This document shows positions 27,736 through 36,201 of a stretch of DNA of 64,000 bases, piece after piece. The position numbers and the translations under genes were made by a program. How positions within the stretch are numbered: position 1 is the stretch's first letter; every line of letters begins with the position of its first letter. Where the stretch lies: assembly GCF_003217325.1 (NCBI RefSeq), contig NZ_QJTI01000015.1, forward strand, positions 1 through 64,000. Direction: 5' to 3'. Origin of the DNA: Rhodopseudomonas faecalis (GTDB lineage Bacteria; Pseudomonadota; Alphaproteobacteria; Rhizobiales; Xanthobacteraceae). The notes beneath the pieces are model-generated. The model had not been told where the DNA came from. It made no database searches and saw nothing but the letters and a program-made list of their open reading frames with translations.

Positions 27736-27889
27736 GTTATTCCAGCGGGTCGTATCAATGACCCGTCATGCCCGCGCTTGTCGCGGGTATCCACGTCTTA
27801 AAATCGTTGCAAGGATCAAAGACGTGGATGGCCGGGACGAGCCCGGCCATGACGTGCGGAGTGGTTGGTATCAATCGCCGTTGGTATTA
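27736..27889 (+). repeat. dispersed palindromic repeat, copy 2 (ATCCACGTC...GACGTGGAT type)
   Basis: Core 27766-27854 is nearly identical to copy 1 (15041-15127). Both flanks are shared: GTTATTCCAGCG before, and GGTTGGTATCAATCGCCGTTGGTATTA after. It occupies the 466-base gap 27691-28156 together with other GC-rich palindromes (27950-28010); no gene was found there. Confidence 0.9.
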
Positions 27890-28061
27890 AGCGCGTAACA
27901 ATCACGATTGCCTGGCTGAGGGCCAGGGCGGTGCAACGCGCCGTCTTGTCCCTCTCCCTTGCGGGGTGGCCGGCCGCAGGCCGGTCGGGTGGCGGATCAG
28001 CCGGCCAGCGGCTGGGCGCGAGATCCTGATCGAACCATATAGTTGAAGCTTAGACGAATAT

Positions 28062-28129
28062 GTGGGGCGCAAGCCCCCCACCCCGGCGCTTCGCGCCGAC
28101 CCTCCCCACCGCTACGCGGGGGGAGGGAA
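28062..28129. repeat. GC-rich multi-hairpin repeat
   Basis: Three consecutive hairpins: GGGGCGCAAGCCCC, CGGCGCTTCGCGCCG and CCCTCCCC...GGGGGGAGGG. This resembles half of the element at 11196-11338. It lies 28 bases downstream of the leftward small gene ending at 28157 and may act as its terminator. Confidence 0.6.
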
Positions 28130-28156
28130 GATGCGCGGTGACGAAACAACTCTCGT

Positions 28157-28372
28157 CTACGGGGCGCCTTCGGCTCCCGCGGCGACGGCATGCGACACCA
28201 ATGCCCGGGCGTCGGTCTCGCCGGCTGCCGCGGTGCGCACAATGGTTTCGGCCATCTTCGCTTTGGTGGCGGGCGTGCGATGCTCGGCCGCGATCTGCTC
28301 CACCGCGATGTCCAGCACCTCACGCAGCACGGCGACATAGTCAGCGTCGAAATGATGCGAAGTCTTGGTCAT
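28157..28372 (-). CDS. small conserved-looking helical protein (71 aa)
   Basis: 71 residues, predicted all-helical: HHFDADYVAVLREVLDIAVEQIAAEHRTPATKAKMAETIVRTAAAGETDARALVSHAV. No signal peptide, cysteine or membrane segment. ATG 28372 is preceded by GGAGA at good spacing, which is the main argument for a real gene. The same strand carries the next small gene 190 bases upstream. Function unknown. Confidence 0.65.
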   Translation of the reverse strand: MTKTSHHFDADYVAVLREVLDIAVEQIAAEHRTPATKAKMAETIVRTAAAGETDARALVSHAVAAGAEGAP

Positions 28373-28562
28373 GCACAGTCTCCTTTTGATGGCGGGGCGG
28401 ACCATCGCTGCGCAATAGGGCCGCAGTGAGTCATGGCGATGAAGACGTGGTGACAGATCGTGACATTGATTTGATTCGCACAATGCGATGCGGCCCGCGT
28501 TGCAAAGATCCTTGAATCATTGCAACTCAACGACGCCCAACACGTTAATGGCGGTTTACCAA

Positions 28563-28889
28563 TCACTGAGTGATCCAGCGCGTGACGCGCGCCAACAGGC
28601 CGGGGCGTTGCGCGAGCGCGGCATTGGCATGAGCATCATCATGAATGCGCGCCAGCAGCCGATCGAGGAACAGCGCATCATCGGACGCTGCGATCGTGAA
28701 CTGGGTGCTTTCGGCCTGCACGATGTAGTCGAACAGCGGCTCGGCGCCATCGCTCGCGCGGCTGCGCTGTTTGACGATCACCACCGACGAGGGATCGAAC
28801 CCGGCGTCGAGCAAGGCTCTTCCAAGCTGCGATAGCTGCCCGACAAATTCGGGCTCGAACGTGGTGGTTCCCTGCAGCGTGATCGACAT
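28563..28889 (-). CDS. hypothetical protein (108 aa)
   Basis: 108 residues, mixed alpha/beta. N-terminal strand SITLQGTTTFEPEF, a helix (VGQLSQLGRALLDAGFD), then strands VVIVKQRSR and LFDYIVQAESTQFTIA and a C-terminal helical part rich in Ala. GAGGAG precedes ATG 28889 by 8 bases, so the longer frame to 28919 is rejected. No family recognised. It neighbours another unknown small gene on the same strand. Confidence 0.65.
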   Translation of the reverse strand: MSITLQGTTTFEPEFVGQLSQLGRALLDAGFDPSSVVIVKQRSRASDGAEPLFDYIVQAESTQFTIAASDDALFLDRLLARIHDDAHANAALAQRPGLLARVTRWITQ

Positions 28890-29124
28890 TCCGTCTCTCC
28901 TCGGCATAACGCGACGCACGCTCCCAGCGGTGATTGGTCGCGCGGCGGGGAGCGCAGGTTCACGGCAACTGCCAATTTGAGGAGAATAAATTTTCTGAGG
29001 AGAAGCGGGGGCGGCGCGCCCCTATGCTGCGCTGCGGCGCCAAAAATCTGCCGGCGCGGCGGCGGTGCGGAATCGCCGCACCGCCTGCGACGCGGGCTGG
29101 CGCCCGCGTGCAGTTTTGTTGTGA

Positions 29125-29637
29125 TTACTCGCCGGCGGAGCGTTGCGGCGCCAAGTCGGCGGCGCGGCTGCGATCGGCAGAGGCGACGGCGTCAGGGCGC
29201 GGGGTGTCGCGGCCGGTTGCTTCGTAGGCGCGCTCCGGCGGGCGATAATTGATCACCGCGCACGCGATCGCCAGGATCAGGATCGCGCCGCTTTCGTACA
29301 ACAGGTTTTGCGGCGGCTGATCCTTGCCCTGCAAGATCAGCAGTCGCGCGATCGCGGTGATGGCGATGAACAGTGGCAGCGTGATCGGGATCTTCTTGCT
29401 TTCATAATAGACCGCGACCATCGCCAGCACTTCGACATAGATGAACATCAGCAGCAGGTCTTTGAGCGAGACCCGCATGCCGCGCACGGTTTCGTAGACT
29501 TCTTGCGTCATCGCGATCACCGCGAAGGTGCCGATCACCACCAGGAAGGCGTTTTCCAGATGCTGGATCACCTTGCGTAGCAAAGGCATATTCGCCGGCA
29601 CGGATTGCGGCGTGCTATTCATTCGGTCGGGCTGCAT
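29125..29637 (-). CDS. psiE: PsiE-family (phosphate-starvation-inducible E) membrane protein
   Basis: 170 residues with four hydrophobic helices: AFLVVIGTFAVIAMTQEVYE, LKDLLLMFIYVEVLAMVAVYY, IPITLPLFIAITAIARLLIL and SGAILILAIACAVINY. The FIYVEVLAMVAVYYESKKIPI segment is the PsiE signature. Membership is clear but the family's biochemical role is unknown; in E. coli psiE is induced by phosphate limitation. A disordered charged tail follows residue 130. GGAAG precedes ATG 29637. A small hairpin (29662-29678) lies 25 bases upstream in its leader. Confidence 0.8.
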   Translation of the reverse strand: MQPDRMNSTPQSVPANMPLLRKVIQHLENAFLVVIGTFAVIAMTQEVYETVRGMRVSLKDLLLMFIYVEVLAMVAVYYESKKIPITLPLFIAITAIARLLILQGKDQPPQNLLYESGAILILAIACAVINYRPPERAYEATGRDTPRPDAVASADRSRAADLAPQRSAGE

Positions 29638-29977
29638 AAAACTTCCGATCGTGAGTGAGAGACACCGTTGGTCGGTGTGATACTAATTTGTTGCAGATGG
29701 TTCTTGCTGGCATCGAGCAAGGCTGCTGCGAACCGGCAGCCTTAGCCTGCAAAGGTGCGTGCAACAAGGCGAGCGCCGTGGTGCGCTGTCGCACCCTCAA
29801 ACGACAATGTTGCGCGCGTGCTACTTGTGCGGAAAGGACAGCCGTCGATCTCGGCCCGTCGCATGTTGAAGTGGCGGTGGCGGCGTTGCCAGAAACAGCA
29901 AGGCCGCGCCCTCATAGACGCGGCCATCAAACCCTTGGGCCGCAGCGCGACGCCGCGGCCGGGGCAGGTGAGAAAAC
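29638..29977. other. intergenic region between psiE and trcR (340 bases)
   Basis: No supported gene. It contains a small palindrome ACACCG (29662-29667)/CGGTGT (29673-29678) in front of psiE. GGCCGCG (29902-29908)/CGCGGCC (29919-29925) could terminate the leftward trcR transcript, but it has only a weak T-tract (CTTGCTGTTTC). Confidence 0.4.
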
Positions 29978-30682
29978 TTACAACTCGTCCTCGTCCTCGT
30001 CGTGCTTCTTGCCGCCGATGGTCTTGAGCTTGGCGAACACGGCATCGACGTCGAGATCGTCCTGGCTCTTGTCGGAGCTTTCGTATTCGTCGTCCTTGCG
30101 GGTGGTTTCCGAGGCCGGCAGCAGCGTGGCGCCGCCATAGGCCTGATCGAGCGGCTTTTCCTTGGCGGCGCGCTGCACTTCGAAGTCGAGTTCGATCTGG
30201 GTGCACAGGCCGAGCGTCACCGGGTCCATCGGCGTCAGGGTCGAGGCGTTCCAGTGGGTGCGGTCGCGAATCGAGGCGATCGTGGTCTTGGTGGTGCCGA
30301 CCAGGCGCATGATCTGCGCGTCCTTGAGTTCCGGGTGGTTGCGCACCAGCCAGAGGATCGCGCTCGGACGGTCATGGCGGCGCGACACCGGGGTGTAGCG
30401 CGGGCCTTTCTTCTTGGACGATTGCGGCAGAATCACCCGGCTTTCGCCGAGCTTCAGCCGGTAATTCGGGTCCTTTTCGCCCTTCTCGATTTCATCCCGA
30501 GTGAGCTGGCCGGTGGAGATCGGGTCCATGCCCTTGATGCCCTGGGCCGAGTCGCCGTCGGCAATCGCCTTGATCTCCAGCGGATGCATCTTCGTGAAGT
30601 CGGCGACCTGATCGAAGGTCAAAGCGGTGTTGTCGACCAGCCAGACGGCCGTCGCTTTCGGCATCAGCGGGGCGTTGCTCAT
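29978..30682 (-). CDS. trcR: cell cycle transcriptional regulator TrcR (DUF1013)
   Basis: 234 residues, restricted to alphaproteobacteria. The N-terminal block MPKATAVWLVDNTALTFDQVADFTKMHPLEIKAIADG is the DUF1013 signature and looks like a helix-turn-helix. A second segment, RHDRPSAILWLVRNHPELKDAQIMRLVGTTKTTIASIRDRTHWN, repeats that layout, so two DNA-binding-like modules are present. The C terminus is acidic and disordered (DEDEDEL). The family regulates cell-cycle genes in Caulobacter-type bacteria. ATG 30682 has GGAGA upstream; a longer frame to 30790 is not supported. Divergent from ispH. Confidence 0.88.
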   Translation of the reverse strand: MSNAPLMPKATAVWLVDNTALTFDQVADFTKMHPLEIKAIADGDSAQGIKGMDPISTGQLTRDEIEKGEKDPNYRLKLGESRVILPQSSKKKGPRYTPVSRRHDRPSAILWLVRNHPELKDAQIMRLVGTTKTTIASIRDRTHWNASTLTPMDPVTLGLCTQIELDFEVQRAAKEKPLDQAYGGATLLPASETTRKDDEYESSDKSQDDLDVDAVFAKLKTIGGKKHDEDEDEL

Positions 30683-30925
30683 GGCATATCTCCTTTGCGC
30701 TTCGCCCACCTCCCGGAAGAGGCGAAGCCGTCGGGTCCTCGGAATGACGGAATTCGCGCCTATATAAGCCGTCCAGCCCGGCTGGCGCAATGGCCGTGGT
30801 TCGGCCTTGACAGGGTCACAAAGGACCTTCAGTTCTAGAGAGAACTCTGAGTAGCCGAAACGCCAATTGGCCGCGTCCGTTCCCGATCCTATGGTGCGGT
30901 GGACAGCGCTCCGGATCGCTTGACC

Positions 30926-31888
30926 ATGCTTTCAAAACCGCCTCTGAAAATAGTGCTTTGCTCGCCGCGCGGCTTCTGTGCCGGTGTGGTGCGGGCCATT
31001 GATACGGTCGAACGTGCCTTGGCGCTGTATGGCGCCCCGGTCTATGTTCGCCACGAGATCGTTCACAATCGCTACGTGGTCGACAATCTCCGTGCCAAGG
31101 GCGCGGTGTTTGTCGAGGAACTCGACGAAATCCCCGACACTAAGGCGCCGGTGGTGTTTTCCGCCCATGGCGTGCCGAAGGACGTGCCGGAGGAGGCGCA
31201 TCGCCGCAATTTCTTCTCGCTGGACGCCACCTGTCCGCTGGTCACCAAGGTGCACCGCGAGGCGGCGATCCATTACAAGCGCGGCCGCGAAATCCTGCTG
31301 ATCGGCCATTCCCATCACCCGGAAGTGGTCGGCACGCTCGGCCAGCTGCCGGAAGGCGCGGTGTCGCTGATCGAAACCACGGCGGATGCCGAGGCCTATC
31401 AGCCCAAGAACCCGGACAATCTCGCTTTTGTGACCCAGACCACGCTGTCGATCGACGACACCTCGGGCATCGTCGCCGTGCTGCGGCAGCGGTTCCCGAA
31501 CATCTCCGGGCCGCACAAGGAAGACATCTGCTACGCTACCACCAACCGTCAGGCGGCGGTCAAGAAGGTGGCGCCGATCGTCGATGCCATGATTGTGGTC
31601 GGTGCGCCGAATTCGTCGAACTCGCTGCGGCTGCGTGAAGTGGCCGAACGCGAGGGCTGCAAGGTGGCGGTGCTGGCGCAGCGCGCTTCCGATATCGAGT
31701 GGAGCCAGTTCGAAGGCATTGCCACGCTCGGCCTGACCGCCGGCGCCTCGGCGCCCGAAGTGATCGTCGAAGAGATCATGGGGGCGTTCGCGGAGCGATA
31801 TGAGCTCAGCGTTGAGACGGTGTCGGCCGCGGAGGAGAACGAGTTCTTCCCGTTGCCGCGGGCGTTGCGACCCGACGCTGCCGAGTAG
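30926..31888 (+). CDS. ispH: 4-hydroxy-3-methylbut-2-enyl diphosphate reductase
   Basis: Last step of the MEP isoprenoid pathway, producing IPP and DMAPP with a [4Fe-4S] cluster. 320 residues from ATG 30926; GTG 30899 would add nine residues, and neither has a clear ribosome-binding site. The three cluster cysteines are in GFCAGV (Cys18), DATCPLV and [11 protein letters not shown]. The catalytic loop [20 protein letters not shown] and [13 protein letters not shown] are also present. First gene of a rightward unit with thrB (5 bases) and rnhA (4-base overlap). Confidence 0.96.
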   Translation: MLSKPPLKIVLCSPRGFCAGVVRAIDTVERALALYGAPVYVRHEIVHNRYVVDNLRAKGAVFVEELDEIPDTKAPVVFSAHGVPKDVPEEAHRRNFFSLDATCPLVTKVHREAAIHYKRGREILLIGHSHHPEVVGTLGQLPEGAVSLIETTADAEAYQPKNPDNLAFVTQTTLSIDDTSGIVAVLRQRFPNISGPHKEDICYATTNRQAAVKKVAPIVDAMIVVGAPNSSNSLRLREVAEREGCKVAVLAQRASDIEWSQFEGIATLGLTAGASAPEVIVEEIMGAFAERYELSVETVSAAEENEFFPLPRALRPDAAE

Positions 31889-31893
31889 CTGGG

Positions 31894-32874
31894 GTGGCCG
31901 TTTATACTGACGTCGCCGCGGATGAACTCGCGGCGTTCCTGAGCGCATACGACATTGGGGCGCTGCTCTCCTACAAGGGCATCGCCGAAGGCGTCGAGAA
32001 TTCCAACTATCTGCTGCACACCAGCCGCGGCCATTTCATTCTGACGCTCTATGAAAAGCGCGTCGCCGCGGAAGACCTGCCGTATTTCCTGTCGCTGATG
32101 GCGCATCTGGCGGCGCGTGGCGTCAACTGCCCGCAGCCGGAGAAGAACCGCGACGGCGCGGTGTGCGGCACGCTGGCCGGCCGGCCGGCGGTGATCATCA
32201 ATTTTCTGGAAGGCGTGTGGCCGCGCCGGCCCAATGTGGCGCAATGCGCCGGGGTTGGCGAAGCGCTCGCCAAAATGCATCTCGCCGGCCAGGATTTTCC
32301 GCTGTACCGCCGGAATCCGCTGTCGGTGTCGGGCTGGCGGCCGCTGTTCGAGCTGGCGGCCGAGCGTGCGGATGAAATCCAGGTCGGGCTGCGCGCGTTC
32401 ATCGCCGCCGAGCTCGATCATCTCGAAGGCTGCTGGCCGCAGCAGCTGCCGAACGGCGTGATCCACGCCGACCTGTTCCCGGACAACGTGTTCTTCATCG
32501 ACGACAAGCTGTCGGGGCTGATCGACTTTCCGTTCTCCTGCAACGATATCCTGGCCTATGACGTCGCGATCTGCCTGAACGCCTGGTGCTTTGAGCAGGA
32601 CCACGCTTTCAACGTCACCAAGGCGCGGGCGTTGCTGCATGCCTATAATCGCGATCGGCCGCTCAGTGCCGCCGAACAGGACGCCCTGCCGCTGCTGGCG
32701 CGCGGCGCCGCGCTGCGCTTTTTGCTGACCCGGCTGGTCGATTTCCTGAACGTGCCGGAAGGCGCGCTGGTGAAGCCCAAGGACCCGCTGGAATATGTCC
32801 GCAAGCTGCGCTTTCACCAAAGCGTGGGCTGCATGGCCGATTACGGCGTCGAGACCTCAGGGCTGCCGGCGTGA
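31894..32874 (+). CDS. thrB: homoserine kinase (ThrB, aminoglycoside-phosphotransferase fold)
   Basis: Phosphorylates homoserine on the threonine pathway. 326 residues of the APH/choline-kinase-like type used by alphaproteobacteria, not the GHMP type. [23 protein letters not shown] is the nucleotide-binding hairpin. The catalytic loop is [14 protein letters not shown] and the metal site is [18 protein letters not shown] start 5 bases after ispH. The end overlaps rnhA by GTGA, so the genes are translationally coupled. Confidence 0.94.
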   Translation: MAVYTDVAADELAAFLSAYDIGALLSYKGIAEGVENSNYLLHTSRGHFILTLYEKRVAAEDLPYFLSLMAHLAARGVNCPQPEKNRDGAVCGTLAGRPAVIINFLEGVWPRRPNVAQCAGVGEALAKMHLAGQDFPLYRRNPLSVSGWRPLFELAAERADEIQVGLRAFIAAELDHLEGCWPQQLPNGVIHADLFPDNVFFIDDKLSGLIDFPFSCNDILAYDVAICLNAWCFEQDHAFNVTKARALLHAYNRDRPLSAAEQDALPLLARGAALRFLLTRLVDFLNVPEGALVKPKDPLEYVRKLRFHQSVGCMADYGVETSGLPA

Positions 32875-33332
32875 GCGCGCGGCCGCTGGTCACCATTTTC
32901 ACCGATGGCGCCTGTTCCGGTAATCCCGGGCCGGGCGGCTGGGGTGCGATCCTGAAATTCGGTGAGATCGAAAAAGAGCTGAAGGGTGGCGAGTCGCCGA
33001 CTACCAATAATCGCATGGAGCTTTTGGCGGCGATTGCGGCGCTGGAAGCGCTGACCAAGCCGTGCACCGTCGAGCTCTATACCGACAGCCAATATCTGCG
33101 GCAGGGCATCACCAGCTGGATCCATAATTGGAAGCGCAACGGCTGGAAGACCGCTGACAAGAAGCCGGTCAAGAATGTCGATCTCTGGCAGCGGCTGGAA
33201 GCGGCGCTGCATCAGCATGAAGTGCGCTGGCATTGGGTCAAGGGCCATGCCGGCCATCCCGAGAACGAGCGCGCCGATCAGCTCGCCCGCGACGGCCTTG
33301 CCGAAAACCGCGCCAGGTCCCGGGCCGTTTAG
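32871..33332 (+). CDS. rnhA: ribonuclease HI
   Basis: Degrades RNA in RNA-DNA hybrids. 153 residues, standard length. The active-site acids are visible in [33 protein letters not shown] and ENERADQLA, with the accompanying His in [10 protein letters not shown]. Basic handle region [21 protein letters not shown] start overlapping the end of thrB by 4 bases. Last gene of the ispH-thrB-rnhA unit. Confidence 0.97.
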   Translation: MSARPLVTIFTDGACSGNPGPGGWGAILKFGEIEKELKGGESPTTNNRMELLAAIAALEALTKPCTVELYTDSQYLRQGITSWIHNWKRNGWKTADKKPVKNVDLWQRLEAALHQHEVRWHWVKGHAGHPENERADQLARDGLAENRARSRAV

Positions 33333-33401
33333 TAGAGCAGCCTTGAGGCGCTGGGCCCCAAGGCTGATGTCGTCTTAGCAATGCCGACCAACCTCACCAC
33401 G

Positions 33402-33491
33402 CGTCGTGGCCGGGCTCGTCCCGGCCATCCACGTCTTTGAGCTTGCACCTGCTTTCAAGACGTGGATGCCCGCGACAAAGCGCGGGCATGA
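33402..33491 (-). repeat. dispersed palindromic repeat, copy 3 (inverted)
   Basis: The reverse complement begins TCATGCCCGCGCTTTGTCGCGGGC and ends GGCCACGACG, matching copies 1 and 2, with ATCCACGTC/GACGTGGAT arms. It lies between convergent rnhA and the peroxiredoxin gene and could serve as a shared transcription end. Confidence 0.88.
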
Positions 33492-33528
33492 CGAGTCACA
33501 AGTGACGGCCGTCGGTATCGGGTCGATA

Positions 33529-34014
33529 TCAGAGCTGACCGAGCAGGGTATCGCCACCCGACACTTCAACCGCGCCCGGATTGGGCTCGACGTTGAGCTT
33601 GGTCACGACGCCGTCTTCCACCAGCATCGAATAGCGGTGCGAACGGATGCCGAGGCCGAGGCCGGAGGCGTCGAGGTCGAGGCCGATCGCCTTGGCGAAC
33701 TCGGCATTGCCGTCGGCCAGGAAGATCGCTTCGTTGCGCTGGTCGGTGTCGCGCTTCCAGGCGTTCATCACGAACGCGTCGTTGACCGCGACGATCGCGA
33801 TGGTGTCGACGCCCTTGTCCTTCATCGCATAAGCGTTGAGGAAAATGCTGGGAATATGCATCTTGTGGCAGGTGCCGGTATAGGCGCCCGGCACCGCGAA
33901 CAGCGCGACCTTCTTGCCCTTGAAAACGTCGTCGGTGGTTTTCACCTGGACGCCGTCTTCGGTCATGACGCGGAATTGCACCTGGGGCAAACGATCGCCG
34001 ACTTTAATAGTCAT
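33529..34014 (-). CDS. peroxiredoxin (Prx5-like, single cysteine)
   Basis: 161 residues. Reduces H2O2 and organic peroxides. The peroxidatic cysteine is in VPGAYTGTCHKMHIPSI (canonical VPGAFTxTC). It is the only cysteine in the chain, so a 1-Cys mechanism with an external thiol such as glutaredoxin or GSH is inferred. The conserved Arg is in LGLGIRSHRYSMLVEDG. ATG 34014 with GGAGAA 8 bases before; an in-frame start at 34071 lacks support. Alone on its strand, convergent with the rnhA unit. Confidence 0.92.
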   Translation of the reverse strand: MTIKVGDRLPQVQFRVMTEDGVQVKTTDDVFKGKKVALFAVPGAYTGTCHKMHIPSIFLNAYAMKDKGVDTIAIVAVNDAFVMNAWKRDTDQRNEAIFLADGNAEFAKAIGLDLDASGLGLGIRSHRYSMLVEDGVVTKLNVEPNPGAVEVSGGDTLLGQL

Positions 34015-34232
34015 TGCCAACTTCTCCGTGAATGGGACACCGTCATTAGACTGGGAGTACGGAACTGACAAGCTGTCGCAACAGTCATTGTCGCGACCAA
34101 GGTGCCAGATACCGTTCTGCTGTGATCATGTGGTGCGGCACAGCCGGGTCTGAAACCAGCGCAGTGCGGCTCGCCGGGAAATCTCCGCCACGCACCGCTG
34201 CAGGATTCGCGCGCGAAGCTGGCGCTCGGCCC

Positions 34233-34265
34233 AAAAAGAAACGGGCGGCTCCAACGAGCCGCCCG
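34233..34265 (-). terminator. Rho-independent terminator after fadD
   Basis: Read leftwards: 10-bp perfect stem CGGGCGGCTC/GAGCCGCCCG (34256-34265 with 34242-34251), a 4-base loop, then TTTCTTTTT. It lies 11 bases past the fadD stop. Confidence 0.93.
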
Positions 34266-34276
34266 CCATTGTAACT

Positions 34277-35965
34277 TTAGGCCGCCGCCTGGCCCTTCTT
34301 CTCGTCGCGCAACTGCCGACGCAGGATTTTGCCGACATTGGTCTTCGGCAGCTCGGTGCGGAATTCGATCATCTTCGGCACCTTGTAGTTGGTGAGCTGG
34401 GTGCGGCAGAACTCGATGATCTCTTCGGCGGTGACGTTCGGGTCCTTCTTGACCACGAACGCCTTGACCGCTTCGCTGGAGCGCGCATCGGAGACGCCGA
34501 CCACCGCGCATTCCAGCACGCCGGGATGGGTGGCGATCACTTCCTCGATCTCGTTCGGATAGACGTTGAAGCCCGAGACCAGGATCATGTCCTTCTTGCG
34601 ATCGACGATCCGCACCGAGCCATCCGGATTCATCACACCGATATCGCCGGTGCGGAAGAAGCCGTCGGCGGTCATCACCATCGCGGTTTCGTCCGGCATG
34701 TTCCAATAGCCGGACATCACCTGCGGGCCCTGGGCGCAGATTTCGCCCGGTTGGCCGAGCGGCACTTCGTTGCCGGCATCGTCGCGGATCGAAATATAGG
34801 TCGAGGGCAGCGGCAGACCGATGGTGCCGGTGAAGCCTTCGATGGTCGCCGGGTTGCAGGTCAAGACCGGCGAGGTTTCCGACAGGCCATAGCCTTCGGC
34901 GATGCCGCAGCCGGTCAGCTTGTTCCAGGCCTCGGCCACCGGACGCTGCACCGCCATGCCGCCGCCATTGGAAATCTTCAGCTTGGAGAAATCGACCTGT
35001 TCGATGCCCGGTGCGTGCAGCAGGCCGTTGTACAGCGTGTTGACCGCGGGGAAGCTGTTGACCTGATACTTCTTCAGCTCCTTGACGAAGCTCTTCATGT
35101 CGCGCGGATTGGGGATCAGCAGATTGACGCCGCCGGCGCGCACCGCCAGCAGGAAACACGCGGTCAATGCGAAGATGTGATAGAGCGGCAGCGCGCAGAC
35201 AATAAAGATCTGCTCGACATTCGGCAGCAATTGCAGCGCCGGTTGCAGCCAGGCATCGTTCTGCAGCACGTTGGCGACGATGTTGCGGTGCAGCAGAGTG
35301 GCGCCCTTCGACACGCCAGTGGTGCCGCCGGTGTATTGCAGGAACGCGACGTCGTCCGGACCGATGACAGGCTTGACCAGCTGCATCTTGCGGCCAGCGG
35401 CGATCACGTCGTTGAACGGCACCGCTTGCGGCAGATTGAAAGCCGGCACCATCTTCTTGACGCGGCGAACCACGAAATTGACGATCAGGCCCTTGAAGCC
35501 GAGCATGTCGCCCATGGTGGCGACGATCACGTGTTTGACCGGCGTCTTGGCGACCACTTGCTCAACGGTGCTGGCAAAGTTTTCCAGCACCACGATCGCT
35601 TCGGCGCCGGAATTCTTGAGCTGATGCTCGAGTTCGCGCGGGGTGTAGAGCGGATTGACGTTGACGACTGTGAAGCCGGCGCGCAGCACCGCGGTGGTCG
35701 CCACCGGATATTGCAGCACGTTGGGCATCATCACGGCGACGCGCGCGCCCTTCTTTAAGCCCTTGTTCTGCAGATAGGCGCCGAACGCCGCCGACAATTC
35801 GTCGAGTTCGCCATAGGTGATCGCTTTGTCCATGCAGATGAACGCTTTGCGATCGCGGAATTTTCTAAAGCTTTCCTCGAACAGATCGACCAGCGACGGA
35901 TACTGCGTGGTATCAATGTCCGCTGGTACTCCCGGCGGGTAGTGCTTAAGCCAGATGCGCTCCAT
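34277..35965 (-). CDS. fadD: long-chain acyl-CoA synthetase
   Basis: Activates fatty acids to acyl-CoA with ATP; membrane-associated. 562 residues. The AMP-binding P-loop appears as LQYTGGTTGVSKGATLLHRN. YGLSETSPVLTCNP is the adenine motif, and DGFFRTGDIGVMNPDGSVRIVDRKKDMILVSGFNVYPNEIEEV is the hinge and FACS signature. The catalytic Lys is near the C terminus in PKTNVGKILRRQLRD. ATG 35965 follows GAGGGG at good spacing. Monocistronic with its own terminator. Closest type is FadD (medium/long chain); the chain-length range is not deducible. Confidence 0.94.
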   Translation of the reverse strand: MERIWLKHYPPGVPADIDTTQYPSLVDLFEESFRKFRDRKAFICMDKAITYGELDELSAAFGAYLQNKGLKKGARVAVMMPNVLQYPVATTAVLRAGFTVVNVNPLYTPRELEHQLKNSGAEAIVVLENFASTVEQVVAKTPVKHVIVATMGDMLGFKGLIVNFVVRRVKKMVPAFNLPQAVPFNDVIAAGRKMQLVKPVIGPDDVAFLQYTGGTTGVSKGATLLHRNIVANVLQNDAWLQPALQLLPNVEQIFIVCALPLYHIFALTACFLLAVRAGGVNLLIPNPRDMKSFVKELKKYQVNSFPAVNTLYNGLLHAPGIEQVDFSKLKISNGGGMAVQRPVAEAWNKLTGCGIAEGYGLSETSPVLTCNPATIEGFTGTIGLPLPSTYISIRDDAGNEVPLGQPGEICAQGPQVMSGYWNMPDETAMVMTADGFFRTGDIGVMNPDGSVRIVDRKKDMILVSGFNVYPNEIEEVIATHPGVLECAVVGVSDARSSEAVKAFVVKKDPNVTAEEIIEFCRTQLTNYKVPKMIEFRTELPKTNVGKILRRQLRDEKKGQAAA

Positions 35966-36201
35966 GATGTTTCCCCTCAGTCCTTCCTGGAGCCGCCGCT
36001 CCGCTGTCCCGGTGGTATCACGCTGGGGCGAAGAACCGCGTGAAACGCGCCGCGGCGACAAAACCATATCGCCAGTTCCATTGTTCCTGCTTTGTGCAGG
36101 CACTTTGTTGTGGCGGAGTATTGGTCAAAGGCGAGACGGAACGCAAGCGGCGGAAAGTCTGGCTTTGTGTTGCCGCACTGCGGAAAAACGGGCTGTCGCG
36201 C

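Noticed and set aside
29638-29977. Possible tRNA or small RNA in the psiE-trcR gap
   Set aside because: Only short hairpins; no tRNA cloverleaf, T-loop motif or promoter-terminator pair could be recognised.
30807-30822. TTGACAGGGTCACA before ispH as a FixK box
   Set aside because: The right half does not match TCAA at N6 spacing; more likely just a -35-like sequence.
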